A stretch of DNA of 64,000 nucleotides from Psychromonas sp. L1A2 (GCF_009828855.1 NZ_WUAG01000002.1:744001-808000); one strand, 5' to 3'. Counted from the stretch's first letter, positions 38,520 through 47,977 are shown. Notes: generated by a model from the letters alone, not told the origin. Made by a program: numbers and translations.

Positions 38520-39026
38520 GTTCTGCTCTGTTAGTAACAAGTAGTAACAAGAAAAATAATAAATAACGGCAAAATGATGACTGATAAAACGTCTCTATTT
38601 ATATTCGCCACGTCTTACTAAATGACAGTCGATACCAGAGAAAATAGAGATGATCAGTTAACTATACCCGTTACTTTACTATTCAAGGTGCAACATTCAA
38701 CAAGTAGTAAAGTGAACAAATTATAGGTAGAAAGAGAAAGTTATAACGGCTTAAATCGCCCCTTTCTAATAACAAATATATTTGGATTCCAAGCTAATCA
38801 CAGAACAAAGCAACTTGACCGGTACTGGGTATAAATCAATAAAAACTGACTTACATTAATCATATTAATTTAACTTCTGTTTCATAACTCAAAACCCAAA
38901 AAACAAAAAACAAAAAACAAAAAAACACTAAAACCTATCAAATCGATAAATACAATCGATTTTACCTATCTAACTATTTGAAATATTATTACCACATAAA
39001 CTAAACACGATGACCAAGGTAAAAAT
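38520..39026. other. Intergenic region mltF-CBS gene
   Basis: 507 bp. It holds a shortened family B repeat (38663-38833) and a poly-A/C tract (repeats of CAAAAAA at about 38897-38924). An inverted repeat TCTCTATTT/AAATAGAGA spans 38594-38651 and might terminate mltF, but it has no T run. Confidence 0.5.
38663..38833. mobile_element. MITE-like repeat, family B copy 2 (171 bp, internally deleted)
   Basis: It begins TATACCCGTTACTTTACTAT and ends CTGGGTATA. ATTCAAGGTGCA, AACAAGTAGTAAAGTGAACA and GGTAGAAAGAG match the longer copies at 2321 and 39457, but about 100 bp of the interior is missing. Confidence 0.75.
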
Positions 39027-39440
39027 ATGAATAAGCAAACAGTTAAACAAATCATGCGCAAACAACCGATAACTATTCAATGTAAAACACCATTAACAGA
39101 AATCATTCATATTTTAGTCACAAGCCAACAAGCTCAACTACCAGTCATTAATAAGAATAAACAACTGATTGGTATGGTGTCACTTATCGATTGCCAAACA
39201 GCATTATTAATTAGTGCTTATCATTGTGATAAACCAGTAACAGTGAACGATGTTATGAAAGAAGAATTTACTTTTTTAAATGAAGATGAAGATTTGTCTG
39301 AAGTGGCGATCAATACCCAAAAACAAACGGAGAATATTTTCCCTGTTCTTAAAGACGGTAAATTAATTGCTATTTTAAGACGTACTGATTTATTGGTACA
39401 TCTACAAAAGAATCTGTCTCTCTGCTCAAAAGCTCAGTAA
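39027..39440 (+). CDS. CBS-domain pair protein
   Basis: A 137-residue stand-alone CBS pair (Bateman module). CBS1 covers about 5-60 (VKQIMRKQPITI, LPVINKNKQLIGMVSLIDC) and CBS2 about 75-130 (VNDVMKEEFTF, IFPVLKDGKLIAILRRTDLL). Such proteins sense adenine nucleotides or act as regulatory subunits. It is flanked by two family B repeats, with no obvious partner gene. Function unknown beyond the fold. Confidence 0.85.
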   Translation: MNKQTVKQIMRKQPITIQCKTPLTEIIHILVTSQQAQLPVINKNKQLIGMVSLIDCQTALLISAYHCDKPVTVNDVMKEEFTFLNEDEDLSEVAINTQKQTENIFPVLKDGKLIAILRRTDLLVHLQKNLSLCSKAQ

Positions 39441-40104
39441 AGCTACAAATATACTCTATACCCCTTACCATTCAAGGTGCAAAATTCAGCAAGTAGTGAG
39501 TTGATGTGAAATGAAGAAAGGTGAGGTGAACAGATGCTAGGCAGAAAGAGGAAGATCTAACGGGTTAAATTGTCACTTTCTAACAACGAAGATGTTTGCT
39601 TCAAAGCTTGCTCTCTGGGTCGTTAGCTTGAAAACCAACTCTGCATTGTAATCTCCGATAATAACTAATCATTGTCATCATGTTGTACCTTGATTTGGAG
39701 TTCAAGTTAACGACTCAACAAAACATGGTGAACGGCAACGGGTATAAAAACTTAATATATTAAAATTTATTAGCATTACGATTTCATTATCCAGAATTGA
39801 AGTTAGTGATTAAAAAACAACGGCAGATAAGAAAAATCTTTTATTTGCCGTTTTCAGAGCTTCAAGTCATCCATTAAATTTTTTATTTCCTGAACCTTTC
39901 AACTCCTCGCTGATCATTTATATTCTTATTAATAGACCTATTTTATATAACAACTACTCCACTCAAACAATTAATTATGTACTTGAAATAAAAGAAAAAT
40001 TTTACAATTATAGATTAAATAAAAATTTCTTTATGCAAAGCAACTGTACAAAACAAGCAAACAAAGGCAGAGTGCACACCCTTTTAAGTAATGAGTAAGT
40101 AATT
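39441..40104. other. Intergenic region CBS gene-EamA transporter
   Basis: 664 bp. It holds a full-length family B repeat (39457-39746), then a hairpin with arms AACGGCAGATAA / TTATTTGCCGTT (about 39819-39852) followed by TTC, a possible terminator. The rest up to 40104 is AT-rich with no gene. Confidence 0.55.
39457..39746. mobile_element. MITE-like repeat, family B copy 3 (290 bp)
   Basis: It begins TATACCCCTTACCATTCAAG and ends GGCAACGGGTATA, imperfect inverted termini of about 13 bp. Its interior shares AAGAGGAAGATCTAACGGGT, ACTTTCTAACAACG, TCGTTAGCTTG, ATTGTCATCATG and TTGATTTGGAGTTCAAG with the copy at 2321-2585, with a short extra block near 39489-39515. There is no reading frame. Confidence 0.8.
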
Positions 40105-41004
40105 ATGAATGTTCTGTTGGCTATGTTGGCCGCTTTTTTATGGGGTACAACCTACGCAGTTACACAATATTCTTTACCTGGTTGGCCTCCATTATTATTA
40201 GGTGCAATACGTGCTCTACCTGCCGGATTATTATTACTTGCGATTAAGCCGAGTATGCCAGAAGCAAAACATTGGCCTATTTTAGTACGTTTAGGTTCAA
40301 TCAATATTGCACTATTTTTCGGCTTGTTATTTATCATGGCTCAAACTCTACCTTCAGCAATATCAGGTGTAGGCATGGTTTCGCTTCCTGTCTTTGCCAT
40401 GTTTTATTACTGGCTATTACACAAAAAGAAGCCTACAAAAATACAATTTATATCCGGCATAACCTTAATTACATTAGCATGGTTTTTATTTGATCCTTTG
40501 AATTTAACACTCAACCCAGTGGGTCTAATTGCGATGATTGCTGCACTGGCGAGTATTGTAATTGGTAGTAATATCATTCAAGGCTTAAGAGGTAAAATGC
40601 ACTGGTGGTCAGTACTCTGTTGGCAATTAATTATTGGTGGCAGTATATTAACGGTTATTGCTTTTGCTCATGCCCTGTCATCGCCAACTCAATATATCTC
40701 AGTTTTAAAGAACATTAGTTTACTTAATGTAATCGGCTTAGCTTGGTTAGTTTTCCTCAATACAATATTAGCTTATGGTTTATATGTTTGGTTAATGAGT
40801 CGAATGTCAGTCGTAGAGTTTACTTTTGCCGGTATTAGTAACCCAGTTGCCGGTATTTTAATGGGGCTCATATTAGTGGGAGATCAATTTACACTCAACC
40901 AATACCTTCTAATGGCATTAATTATTGCCACATCATTAATTGGCTCATTGCTCAGTACTTACTACGAACGTAAAAAACTCAAAGAAAATAAAAGTAGCCT
41001 CTAA
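40105..41004 (+). CDS. EamA-family drug/metabolite transporter
   Basis: A 299-residue inner-membrane protein with about ten hydrophobic segments arranged as two EamA repeats. It begins MNVLLAMLAAFLWGTTYAVTQ, and the second repeat has LAWLVFLNTILAYGLYVWLMSR and GISNPVAGILMGLILVGD, all typical of the DMT superfamily. The substrate cannot be predicted; relatives export amino acids or metabolites. It stands alone between long intergenic regions. Confidence 0.85.
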   Translation: MNVLLAMLAAFLWGTTYAVTQYSLPGWPPLLLGAIRALPAGLLLLAIKPSMPEAKHWPILVRLGSINIALFFGLLFIMAQTLPSAISGVGMVSLPVFAMFYYWLLHKKKPTKIQFISGITLITLAWFLFDPLNLTLNPVGLIAMIAALASIVIGSNIIQGLRGKMHWWSVLCWQLIIGGSILTVIAFAHALSSPTQYISVLKNISLLNVIGLAWLVFLNTILAYGLYVWLMSRMSVVEFTFAGISNPVAGILMGLILVGDQFTLNQYLLMALIIATSLIGSLLSTYYERKKLKENKSSL

Positions 41005-41684
41005 TAAAATGACTTTACTGATAGCTATTAACTTTCATTTATCGTTATCAGTAACACCTGTCTAATATTAATAAACTTATATCAATTGGTATTAGATAAG
41101 TAATCTAACTAAAAAATATAGCAAGGCTAAAAACATACCCAAAACAGACCACCAGTTAACAACTCAACCTTATTTATCGTGGTAGTTAAACTCTCAGTAA
41201 AACCTACTTAAAAGTTAATATAACCTGCTCTTTGAATAGTGGAAGGGTGATATTATTAAATACCAATCCATTATATTTTTATATCATACCGAGCCCTTAG
41301 TTTTATGTAGTTCAAGGTAAATCATCAAAACAATAATTTGTTATTGGGGGGCGATTTAACACAAAAACACCTGAAAATAACAGCGCGGCATCGATTTGCT
41401 TTTCCAATATTAAGGTTAATATAAGAATGGAAAGCCCAAAAAATCAAAATAAAACCCTATAAATACAAATTAAGTCTTATTTCTACCCATTAATATTTGC
41501 GATAAAAATCAAATAAACATATAAATATTAATACGCTTTAATTAATGCTTACCTCTACAGTCGTTAAATAAAAAAGTTAAATAACAAGGTTAGATAACAA
41601 AGTAAGTCTGGTAGTAATACAAAGCAAAGTTATCAAAAGTATTATAAGAGAAGCGTTTTAACCATTTAAAAAGACACACGCAAT
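41005..41684. other. 680-bp intergenic region with no recognisable gene
   Basis: The region is AT-rich. An inverted repeat TACTGATA/TATCAGTA (about 41015-41052) may close the EamA transcript. At 41083-41110 a string ATCAATTGGTATTAGATAAG recalls a family A repeat end, but no partner end is visible. I see no riboswitch fold or RNA gene by eye. Confidence 0.4.
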
Positions 41685-43553
41685 ATGATAAAAAATAAAA
41701 CCTTACACTCAAATATTAAAGCTAAACGACTTATTCAGATATTCTGGGCAGTAGAACTCACCTTATTTTTGTCATCTATTCAAAAGGTTTATCTTGGAGA
41801 GTATTTTCATTCATTTTTGATTGTGCTTACCAATATCATTCTTATCGCTGTCTACCTCTTAGCTAAGCAGCAAAAAGTACAATTTGCCGCTACCTTAGCC
41901 CTCTCAGTGATGACTATTTTTGCGACTTTTTTTATGTGGGCTCACGGTGGTATTTATGATCCAATATTATTAGCCTACCCTTGTCTTTTAATCGTAGCCT
42001 CAATGGTAGGGTATAAAAAATTATTTATTAGTTTAATTACTTTTATGAGTATATCTATTTTATTGAACACCATTGTTAATTATCAGGGATGGTACATCAA
42101 TGAGATCGATACAAACTATATAGACAGTTCAATAACCATCTCATTGATCATTTTGTTGATTAGTTCTATTTCTTGGATGGTTTATTCTGACTTTCACATA
42201 TTGTGGAATCAATTATCGGATGAACATACACAAGCATTGGCATCAAAAAAGAAAATAGAAAAGTTAATACACCATGATATTTTAACGGGTTTACCTAACA
42301 GAATGATGGCCCATAGTATTTTTAAAGAAGCAACGTCCAAAAACAACAAAAAAGTGTGCTTGATGTTTATTGATATAGATAACTTCAAACAAGTAAATGA
42401 TGGATTAGGCCATAAAACAGGTGATGAATTACTAAAAGAGTTATCTAAAAGACTCAGTAATGAAATGAAAAATTTGGACTTTGTATGTCGTTTTGCTGGT
42501 GATGAATTTGTTATTATTCTTCAGTCAGCAAAAGATGAAGAAGTTATTTCTCAGGTGGCACATAATATCATTAAAACAATAAGAGCCCCTTTTCGATATC
42601 AGAATCATGAATTATTCTGCACTTGTTCTATTGGCATTTCGGTCTTTCCAAGTGACGGTGTAGAGTTTGATGCCTTAATTCAAAATGCTGATACCGCCAT
42701 GTATCATTCAAAATCAATTGGAGGGAATAGTTTTCATTTTTTTAATACTTACATGGACCGCCAAGGGCACAATTATATAGCTGTGGTGACAGACTTAAGG
42801 AAGGCATTGAAAGAGCAGCAGTTCGTTCTCTACTTTCAACCTCAAATTGATTTACTAACCCAAAACATCATTGGTGCAGAAGCATTAATTCGCTGGAACC
42901 ATCCTAAAAAAGGCTTATTATTTCCTGACTCATTTATTCCACAAGCAGAAAAATCTGGGTTAATTGTAGAAATTGGTGAATGGGTTTTATACTCCGCATG
43001 TGTTACTTGCAAATCATTTATTGAACTTGGCTTTAATGATTTTTCAATCGCAGTAAATGTTTCACCCCAACAGTTTAAACGTAATAATTTTTATAAAATA
43101 GTGCAGTCAGTCCTGAAAATAACAGGATTACCAGCACGGCATTTAGAGCTTGAAATGACAGAGTCATTACTCGTTGATAAGTCAGATGAACTAAAGCAAA
43201 CCCTTAAAAGTTTAAGCGATCTTGGTGTTAGCTTTTCGATTGATGACTTTGGAACGGGATATTCAAATTTGAGTTATTTACAAGCATTTGAAATTGAAGT
43301 GCTTAAGATTGACCGAACATTTGTTAAAGATATAGAACAAAACCCTAAAAATAAGGCCTTAGTTACCGCGATTATTCAAATGGCTAAAGGGCTTTCTTTA
43401 CGCACTGTTGCAGAAGGTGTTGAAAGCCAGGAAGTAGCAAGTCTACTAAAGACATTACACTGCGATAGTGGCCAAGGGTATTATTGGGCTAAGGCTCTTC
43501 CTGAGAAAGAATTTATAGCATTTTCAAAAAAGTATGCGACTACATATGACTAA
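41685..43553 (+). CDS. Membrane-anchored GGDEF-EAL protein
   Basis: A 622-residue cyclic-di-GMP enzyme. About six hydrophobic segments in residues 10-175 form a membrane sensor region. The GGDEF domain (about 195-355) has the signature FAGDEFVIIL, the AGDEF variant often still active. The EAL domain (about 370-615) keeps GAEALIRWNHP, ELEMTESLLV, DDFGTGYSNL and AEGVE, so phosphodiesterase activity is likely. The signal sensed is unknown. It contrasts with the degenerate relative at 29807-32512. Confidence 0.88.
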   Translation: MIKNKTLHSNIKAKRLIQIFWAVELTLFLSSIQKVYLGEYFHSFLIVLTNIILIAVYLLAKQQKVQFAATLALSVMTIFATFFMWAHGGIYDPILLAYPCLLIVASMVGYKKLFISLITFMSISILLNTIVNYQGWYINEIDTNYIDSSITISLIILLISSISWMVYSDFHILWNQLSDEHTQALASKKKIEKLIHHDILTGLPNRMMAHSIFKEATSKNNKKVCLMFIDIDNFKQVNDGLGHKTGDELLKELSKRLSNEMKNLDFVCRFAGDEFVIILQSAKDEEVISQVAHNIIKTIRAPFRYQNHELFCTCSIGISVFPSDGVEFDALIQNADTAMYHSKSIGGNSFHFFNTYMDRQGHNYIAVVTDLRKALKEQQFVLYFQPQIDLLTQNIIGAEALIRWNHPKKGLLFPDSFIPQAEKSGLIVEIGEWVLYSACVTCKSFIELGFNDFSIAVNVSPQQFKRNNFYKIVQSVLKITGLPARHLELEMTESLLVDKSDELKQTLKSLSDLGVSFSIDDFGTGYSNLSYLQAFEIEVLKIDRTFVKDIEQNPKNKALVTAIIQMAKGLSLRTVAEGVESQEVASLLKTLHCDSGQGYYWAKALPEKEFIAFSKKYATTYD

Positions 43554-43619
43554 TAGTTTAATTCTAAATAATAAGAATTTGCCAAGTTCAAGTTAATGGC
43601 GACTAAAGGGGAATTTAAA

Positions 43620-43790
43620 TTAGTCTTTCTTTTCAATCGTCACTTGAATATTTTTACTATTACCTGCAAACCATTTTTGCACATATAAACTACCAACAAT
43701 CGGAGCAGTCCCCTCTTCAGGCACTTCTTTATAGCGAACACTATTTTTAGTTTCTTTTTCAATTTCAAAATTAATGACTTTACTAGACAT
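43620..43790 (-). CDS. Conserved 56-residue protein overlapping tadA
   Basis: A 56-residue frame on the minus strand, ATG at 43790. It reads MSSKVINFEIEKETKNSVRY, then KEVPEEGTAPIVGSLYVQKW and FAGNSKNIQVTIEKKD, a compact strand-rich protein. The start overlaps the tadA stop by 8 bases (AATGTCTAG), and GGAG lies eight bases upstream inside tadA, so translation is coupled. The sequence resembles small uncharacterised proteins I recall from other proteobacteria. Function unknown. Confidence 0.75.
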   Translation of the reverse strand: MSSKVINFEIEKETKNSVRYKEVPEEGTAPIVGSLYVQKWFAGNSKNIQVTIEKKD

Positions 43791-44331
43791 TATCTTTTTC
43801 TCCTTTGTTTGCTTTCTTTAAGGCTTTCTTCTCTTTACGTCGACGTTTAAAAAAATCACTTATTTTATTCGCACATTGCTCGTCATAGAGTCCAGATGTA
43901 ACGTCAACTTGATGGTTTAACTTATCGTTACAAACCAAATTAAAGACACTGCCTGCCGCCCCTGTCTTATAATCTCCAGCACCATAAACCAAGCGTTTAA
44001 TACGGGCATGAACGATTGCTCCTGCACACATAGGGCAAGGCTCTAATGTCACATACAAAGTACAGTCAGTAAGACGATAATTTTGCAAAGCTTTACCAGC
44101 CTTGCCTATCGCTATAATTTCCGCATGAGCACAGGCATTGTGATCTAAAATAGAGAGGTTCCAGCCTTCACCAACAATTTGGTTATCTTTAACTAATACA
44201 GCACCAACAGGAATTTCTCCTACTGCTTCTGCTTTATCAGCCAATGATAACGCATGTAACATCCAATCCTGATCTGTGTAATCATCTGTTTTTACTGCTT
44301 CAGTACTTTGTTCATTCATAATGTAATTCAT
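43783..44331 (-). CDS. tadA: tRNA-specific adenosine deaminase TadA
   Basis: A 182-residue zinc deaminase converting A34 of tRNA-Arg(ACG) to inosine. The active site is visible: HAE in NACAHAEIIAIGKA (zinc His and catalytic Glu) and PCPMCAGAI (two zinc Cys). Length fits TadA (about 167 in E. coli) with a Lys-rich C-terminal tail (RRRKEKKALKKANKG). The second ATG (MNEQST) is a plausible alternative start. A large 13-bp minisatellite lies just upstream, so the 5' leader is unusual. Confidence 0.93.
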   Translation of the reverse strand: MNYIMNEQSTEAVKTDDYTDQDWMLHALSLADKAEAVGEIPVGAVLVKDNQIVGEGWNLSILDHNACAHAEIIAIGKAGKALQNYRLTDCTLYVTLEPCPMCAGAIVHARIKRLVYGAGDYKTGAAGSVFNLVCNDKLNHQVDVTSGLYDEQCANKISDFFKRRRKEKKALKKANKGEKDNV

Positions 44332-44338
44332 AGACTTT

Positions 44339-44654
44339 GTTCATATATAGTTCATATATATAGTTCATATACGTAGTTCATATACGTAGTTCATATACGT
44401 AGTTCATATACGTAGTTCATATACGTAGTTCATATACGTAGTTCATATACGTAGTTCATATACGTAGTTCATATACGTAGTTCATATACGTAGTTCATAT
44501 ACGTAGTTCATATACGTAGTTCATATACGTAGTTCATATACGTAGTTCATATACGTAGTTCATATACGTAGTTCATATACGTAGTTCATATACGTAGTTC
44601 ATATACGTAGTTCATATACGTAGTTCATATACGTAGTTCATATACGTAGTTCAT
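44339..44654. repeat. 13-bp minisatellite (CGTAGTTCATATA, about 22 perfect copies)
   Basis: From about 44362 to 44653 the 13-mer repeats with no visible change, after two degenerate units (TTCATATATAG, TTCATATATATAG) at 44339-44365. It fills the gap between the tadA start and the pilD stop, that is, the tadA promoter/leader side. Each unit contains TACGTA and TATA-like strings. Perfect identity suggests recent expansion and likely length variation among isolates. Confidence 0.95.
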
Positions 44655-44708
44655 TTTATATTCTGTATATATCGTATGCTTAGATAACATAACTTGAAAA
44701 TATATTCC

Positions 44709-45581
44709 TTATAAAATAAATGAATAATATAACGAGGTTAATTCAACGCCATACATTAAATATACCCAACCAGCGATGGCTAAATATGGGCCGAATGGCA
44801 AAGGTCTGCTTTGCTTGTCTTTTGATGCTAAAAGTACTGCAATGCCAATAATGGCACCAGCAAATGAAGATAAAATAATAATTAACGGCAGCGCTTGCCA
44901 TCCAAACCAAGCACCTAATGCAGCCAGTAATTTAAAATCACCGTACCCCATGCCCTCTTTGCCCGTTAATAATTTAAAAGCCCAATAGATAGACCACAAC
45001 GTTAGATAACCAAAAGCAGCACCTAAAACAGCATCTTGTAAACCAATAAATGTACCTGACATATTAATTAACAAACCCAACCATATTAATGGCAAAGTTA
45101 GTTGATCAGGTAATAACATCGTATCAAAATCAATAAAGGTTAAACTAATTAATACCCAAGTAAAAATTAATGCATATAAAACAGGCCAACCAAAAGGAAT
45201 AATGTAAGCAACGGCTAATGACATTAAACCTGTCAGCAGTTCTATACTCGGATAACGGACAGGTATTTTACAATCGCAATGCTTACAACGACCTTTTTGT
45301 AGCAACCAGCTTACCAATGGAATATTTTCCAGTGAGCCAATTAAATGGCTACACTTAGGACAACGAGACCGAGGTAATACTAAATTAAAAGTAGATTGTT
45401 CGACCTTGATATTGGCATCAGGGAAGCATTCAGCACACTCAGCTTCCCAACTTCTTTGCATCATTACAGGTAAACGATAAATCACAACATTTAAAAATGA
45501 ACCAACCAATAAGCCTAAAACTAAAATCAGACCAAAATAGAAAGATGGAACTTGCTCCATCAACATGATCACTTCATTCAT
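44709..45581 (-). CDS. pilD: Prepilin leader peptidase / N-methyltransferase PilD
   Basis: A 290-residue inner-membrane aspartic protease that processes type IV pilins and type II secretion pseudopilins. The N-terminal zinc motif is CPKCSHL...RCKHC, followed by about seven hydrophobic segments. Catalytic aspartates are in FIDFDTMLLPDQLTLPL and GMGYGDFKLLAALG. Length equals the P. aeruginosa and E. coli families (about 290). It lies alone here; the usual pilABC genes are not in the window. Confidence 0.92.
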   Translation of the reverse strand: MNEVIMLMEQVPSFYFGLILVLGLLVGSFLNVVIYRLPVMMQRSWEAECAECFPDANIKVEQSTFNLVLPRSRCPKCSHLIGSLENIPLVSWLLQKGRCKHCDCKIPVRYPSIELLTGLMSLAVAYIIPFGWPVLYALIFTWVLISLTFIDFDTMLLPDQLTLPLIWLGLLINMSGTFIGLQDAVLGAAFGYLTLWSIYWAFKLLTGKEGMGYGDFKLLAALGAWFGWQALPLIIILSSFAGAIIGIAVLLASKDKQSRPLPFGPYLAIAGWVYLMYGVELTSLYYSFIL

Positions 45582-45639
45582 AATTGCCTTTACTTTTTAA
45601 TGAGTTACTTGGGTTAATTGTTTTTATTAATAATATGGA

Positions 45640-46074
45640 TTAACTTACTGTAGGTGCACAAATTTCGTCATCTACAAAAAAGTAAGCAATCTCACGAGCA
45701 GCAGACTCAGGACTATCTGAACCATGAACCGCATTGTAACGAGTTGATTCTGCAAAATCTGCACGGATAGTACCAGGTGCGGCTTGAGTGGGATCCGTTT
45801 TACCAATTAACTCACGGTAAGCTGGAATAATATTTTCACCTTGCAACACTAAAAGCATGGTCGGTCCAGACGTCATGAATTCTACAAGTGGTTCATAAAA
45901 CTCTCTGCCTTCATGCTCTGCATAAAAACCTTCAGCTTGCTCTCTTGTTAACTGCATCATTTTTGCAGCAACAATAGTAAACTTTGCACTTTCAAAACGT
46001 TGTAAAATAGTACCTGTAAGTTGTTTACTAACAGCATCGGGTTTAATCATGGAAAGTGTTCTTTCTAATGGCAT
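45640..46074 (-). CDS. ndk: Nucleoside diphosphate kinase
   Basis: A 144-residue enzyme balancing NTP pools by phosphate transfer. The catalytic His is H117 in [13 protein letters not shown], and the N-terminal [12 protein letters not shown] and [17 protein letters not shown] match Ndk. Length matches E. coli (143). AGGAGC lies 5-10 bases upstream of the ATG on the minus strand. Confidence 0.96.
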   Translation of the reverse strand: MPLERTLSMIKPDAVSKQLTGTILQRFESAKFTIVAAKMMQLTREQAEGFYAEHEGREFYEPLVEFMTSGPTMLLVLQGENIIPAYRELIGKTDPTQAAPGTIRADFAESTRYNAVHGSDSPESAAREIAYFFVDDEICAPTVS

Positions 46075-46240
46075 AATAGCTCCTTAAATCAAATTAATTG
46101 TAAGTGCAATATACCCCGTATAGATAGTAGCTATCAATAACAACATAACTACAGGGGAAGTTAATATCACATTTAATTAATATAGGTGAGTATTTATCGA
46201 ACAGAGAGATGCTTTCCAATAAAAATACTTAAGGACATTC

Positions 46241-47149
46241 ATCATCAAACGTTACCTTTCCTCATCACGATTAAAAAAGAGCATTGTATTTAGCATTTTA
46301 TTATTTATCACATTAATACTTTTATCTCGCTTTTTGCCAAAAAGTCCATCAAAGATGACCTTGATAGATCAGCAACAAAGTCATTACTTTTCAACTTGCC
46401 CTGCATTAGCAAATATTCAAATAACACAAACGACGGATTCTCTTTCTAGCCCTTTTTCATTATTAAACTGGAATATTTATAAACAACAAAATCCACAATG
46501 GTCTACAAAATTAAATGAATGGGCTTCTCAAGCTGACTTAATTACATTACAAGAAGCAAAATATGATCAAGCGTTGATCGACTTTAGTCAGCAACAACAA
46601 CTTACTTATTTTCAAAATATCGCTTTTAACTATAAAAATGATAGTTATGGTGTGAGTACATCTAGTCGAGTACAGGCTTCACAGGCTTGCGGTACTCGAT
46701 ACCCAGAACCTTGGACGATGGTCCCTAAAACAGGTATTGCTACTATTTATCCAATTGCTGATACAGTACTTGAAAGTTCATCGAGCATCAGTTCAAAAGA
46801 GTCATTATTATTAATCAATTTACATGGGGTAAACTTCACCTTCACTGCAGAACCATTAAAAGCACAAGTCAGCCCTTATTTACAACTAATTAAGCAACAT
46901 AAAGGGCCTATTCTGATTAGTGGTGACTTTAATACTTGGAGTGAAGATCGAACAACGGAAATCATCGATACGTTGGTAAACGAAGGTTTTAATGAAACAC
47001 AATTCACTAAAGACAAACGTCTGATCGTATTCGGTCTTCCCTTGGATCATGTATTTTATCGAGGATTAACGCTGATTAAAGCACAAAGCATTTCCACCAT
47101 TGCCTCAGACCATAGCCCACAATTAGTCACCTTTGCTTTACCAAAATAA
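46241..47149 (+). CDS. Endonuclease/exonuclease/phosphatase family protein, probable AUC start
   Basis: The EEP domain is clear: NWNIYKQQNPQW, LITLQEAKYD, GDFNTWSED, LDHVFYRG and ASDHSPQ give the metal and catalytic residues. The frame has no ATG, GTG or TTG until TTG 46334, yet the in-frame codons before it encode a basic start and a hydrophobic helix (KKSIVFSILLFITLILLSRF), a convincing signal anchor. AAGGA at 46231-46235 sits 5-8 bases before two ATC codons (46241, 46244), and an in-frame TAA lies at 46220. An AUC start, or an ATG mutated to ATC, is the simplest reading. Related to YafD-like proteins; substrate unknown. Confidence 0.7.
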   Translation: MIKRYLSSSRLKKSIVFSILLFITLILLSRFLPKSPSKMTLIDQQQSHYFSTCPALANIQITQTTDSLSSPFSLLNWNIYKQQNPQWSTKLNEWASQADLITLQEAKYDQALIDFSQQQQLTYFQNIAFNYKNDSYGVSTSSRVQASQACGTRYPEPWTMVPKTGIATIYPIADTVLESSSSISSKESLLLINLHGVNFTFTAEPLKAQVSPYLQLIKQHKGPILISGDFNTWSEDRTTEIIDTLVNEGFNETQFTKDKRLIVFGLPLDHVFYRGLTLIKAQSISTIASDHSPQLVTFALPK

Positions 47150-47196
47150 AGATAAATATTGAAAAAATAATATTTGAAAGGTGAAGAACAGCAACA

Positions 47197-47586
47197 GAAT
47201 CGCGCAGCGCTTAATTGGCAAGGCCTTTATAGCTTAAACAGTTGATTTTTTTAGAAGTATCTAGAGGACATTTGGAACGGTACACGAGACTAAAAAAAAC
47301 ATGACCCCAGCCCTTAATTGGCAAGGTCTTTATAACTTAGATAATTGAATTTATTTAGAAGTGTTGAGATGAAATTTGGAGCGGTACACGAGACTAAAAA
47401 AACACATGACCCCAGCCCTTAATTGGCAAGGTCTTGATAATTTAGATAATTGAATTTATTTAGAAGTGTTGAGATGAAATTTGGAGCGGTACACGAGACT
47501 AAAAAAACACATGACCCCAGCCCTTAATTGGCAAGGTCTTGATAATTTATATAATTGAATTTATTTAGAATTGTTGAGATGAAATT
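47197..47586 (-). repeat. Array of decayed tRNA-Gly units (about 105 bp each)
   Basis: Units beginning TTTGGAGCGGTACACGAGAC recur at about 47271, 47375 and 47480, and the fourth repeat is the first intact tRNA gene (47587). Between them, TGACCCC and GGCAAGGTCTT persist, but TCGAACTCG is replaced by TAAAAAAACACA and the 5' half of the tRNA is lost. A more eroded partial unit lies at 47197-47270. They therefore look like degenerate duplicates of tRNA-Gly with conserved blocks and replaced blocks. Confidence 0.8.
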
Positions 47587-47662
<76 letters not shown>

Positions 47663-47689
47663 TTCATAATTTAGTTTTATATATTAGCT

Positions 47690-47765
<76 letters not shown>

Positions 47766-47826
47766 TTCATATAAAACTATTTGGAAAAATAAGTTACAAG
47801 GTATTTAACAAAATATCTTATAAAAT

Positions 47827-47902
<76 letters not shown>

Positions 47903-47977
47903 ATCACATTTTCCTGCAACAAACTTTCTTATAAAGAAAAAAGGTACTTGGTAATACCTGTTCGTTACGAGGTGCGA

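Noticed and set aside
41005-41684. Riboswitch or RNA gene in front of the GGDEF-EAL gene
   Set aside because: I saw no conserved stem-loop pattern such as a c-di-GMP riboswitch core; only short inverted repeats are present.
44339-44654. Could the 13-bp repeats be a CRISPR array?
   Set aside because: Units are only 13 bp with no spacers between them, and no cas genes lie near. It is a plain minisatellite.
47271-47586. 105-bp units as a CRISPR-like or intact tRNA array
   Set aside because: Blocks match tRNA-Gly but the 5' half and T loop are gone, so no cloverleaf can form; unit regularity comes from duplication of a decayed copy.
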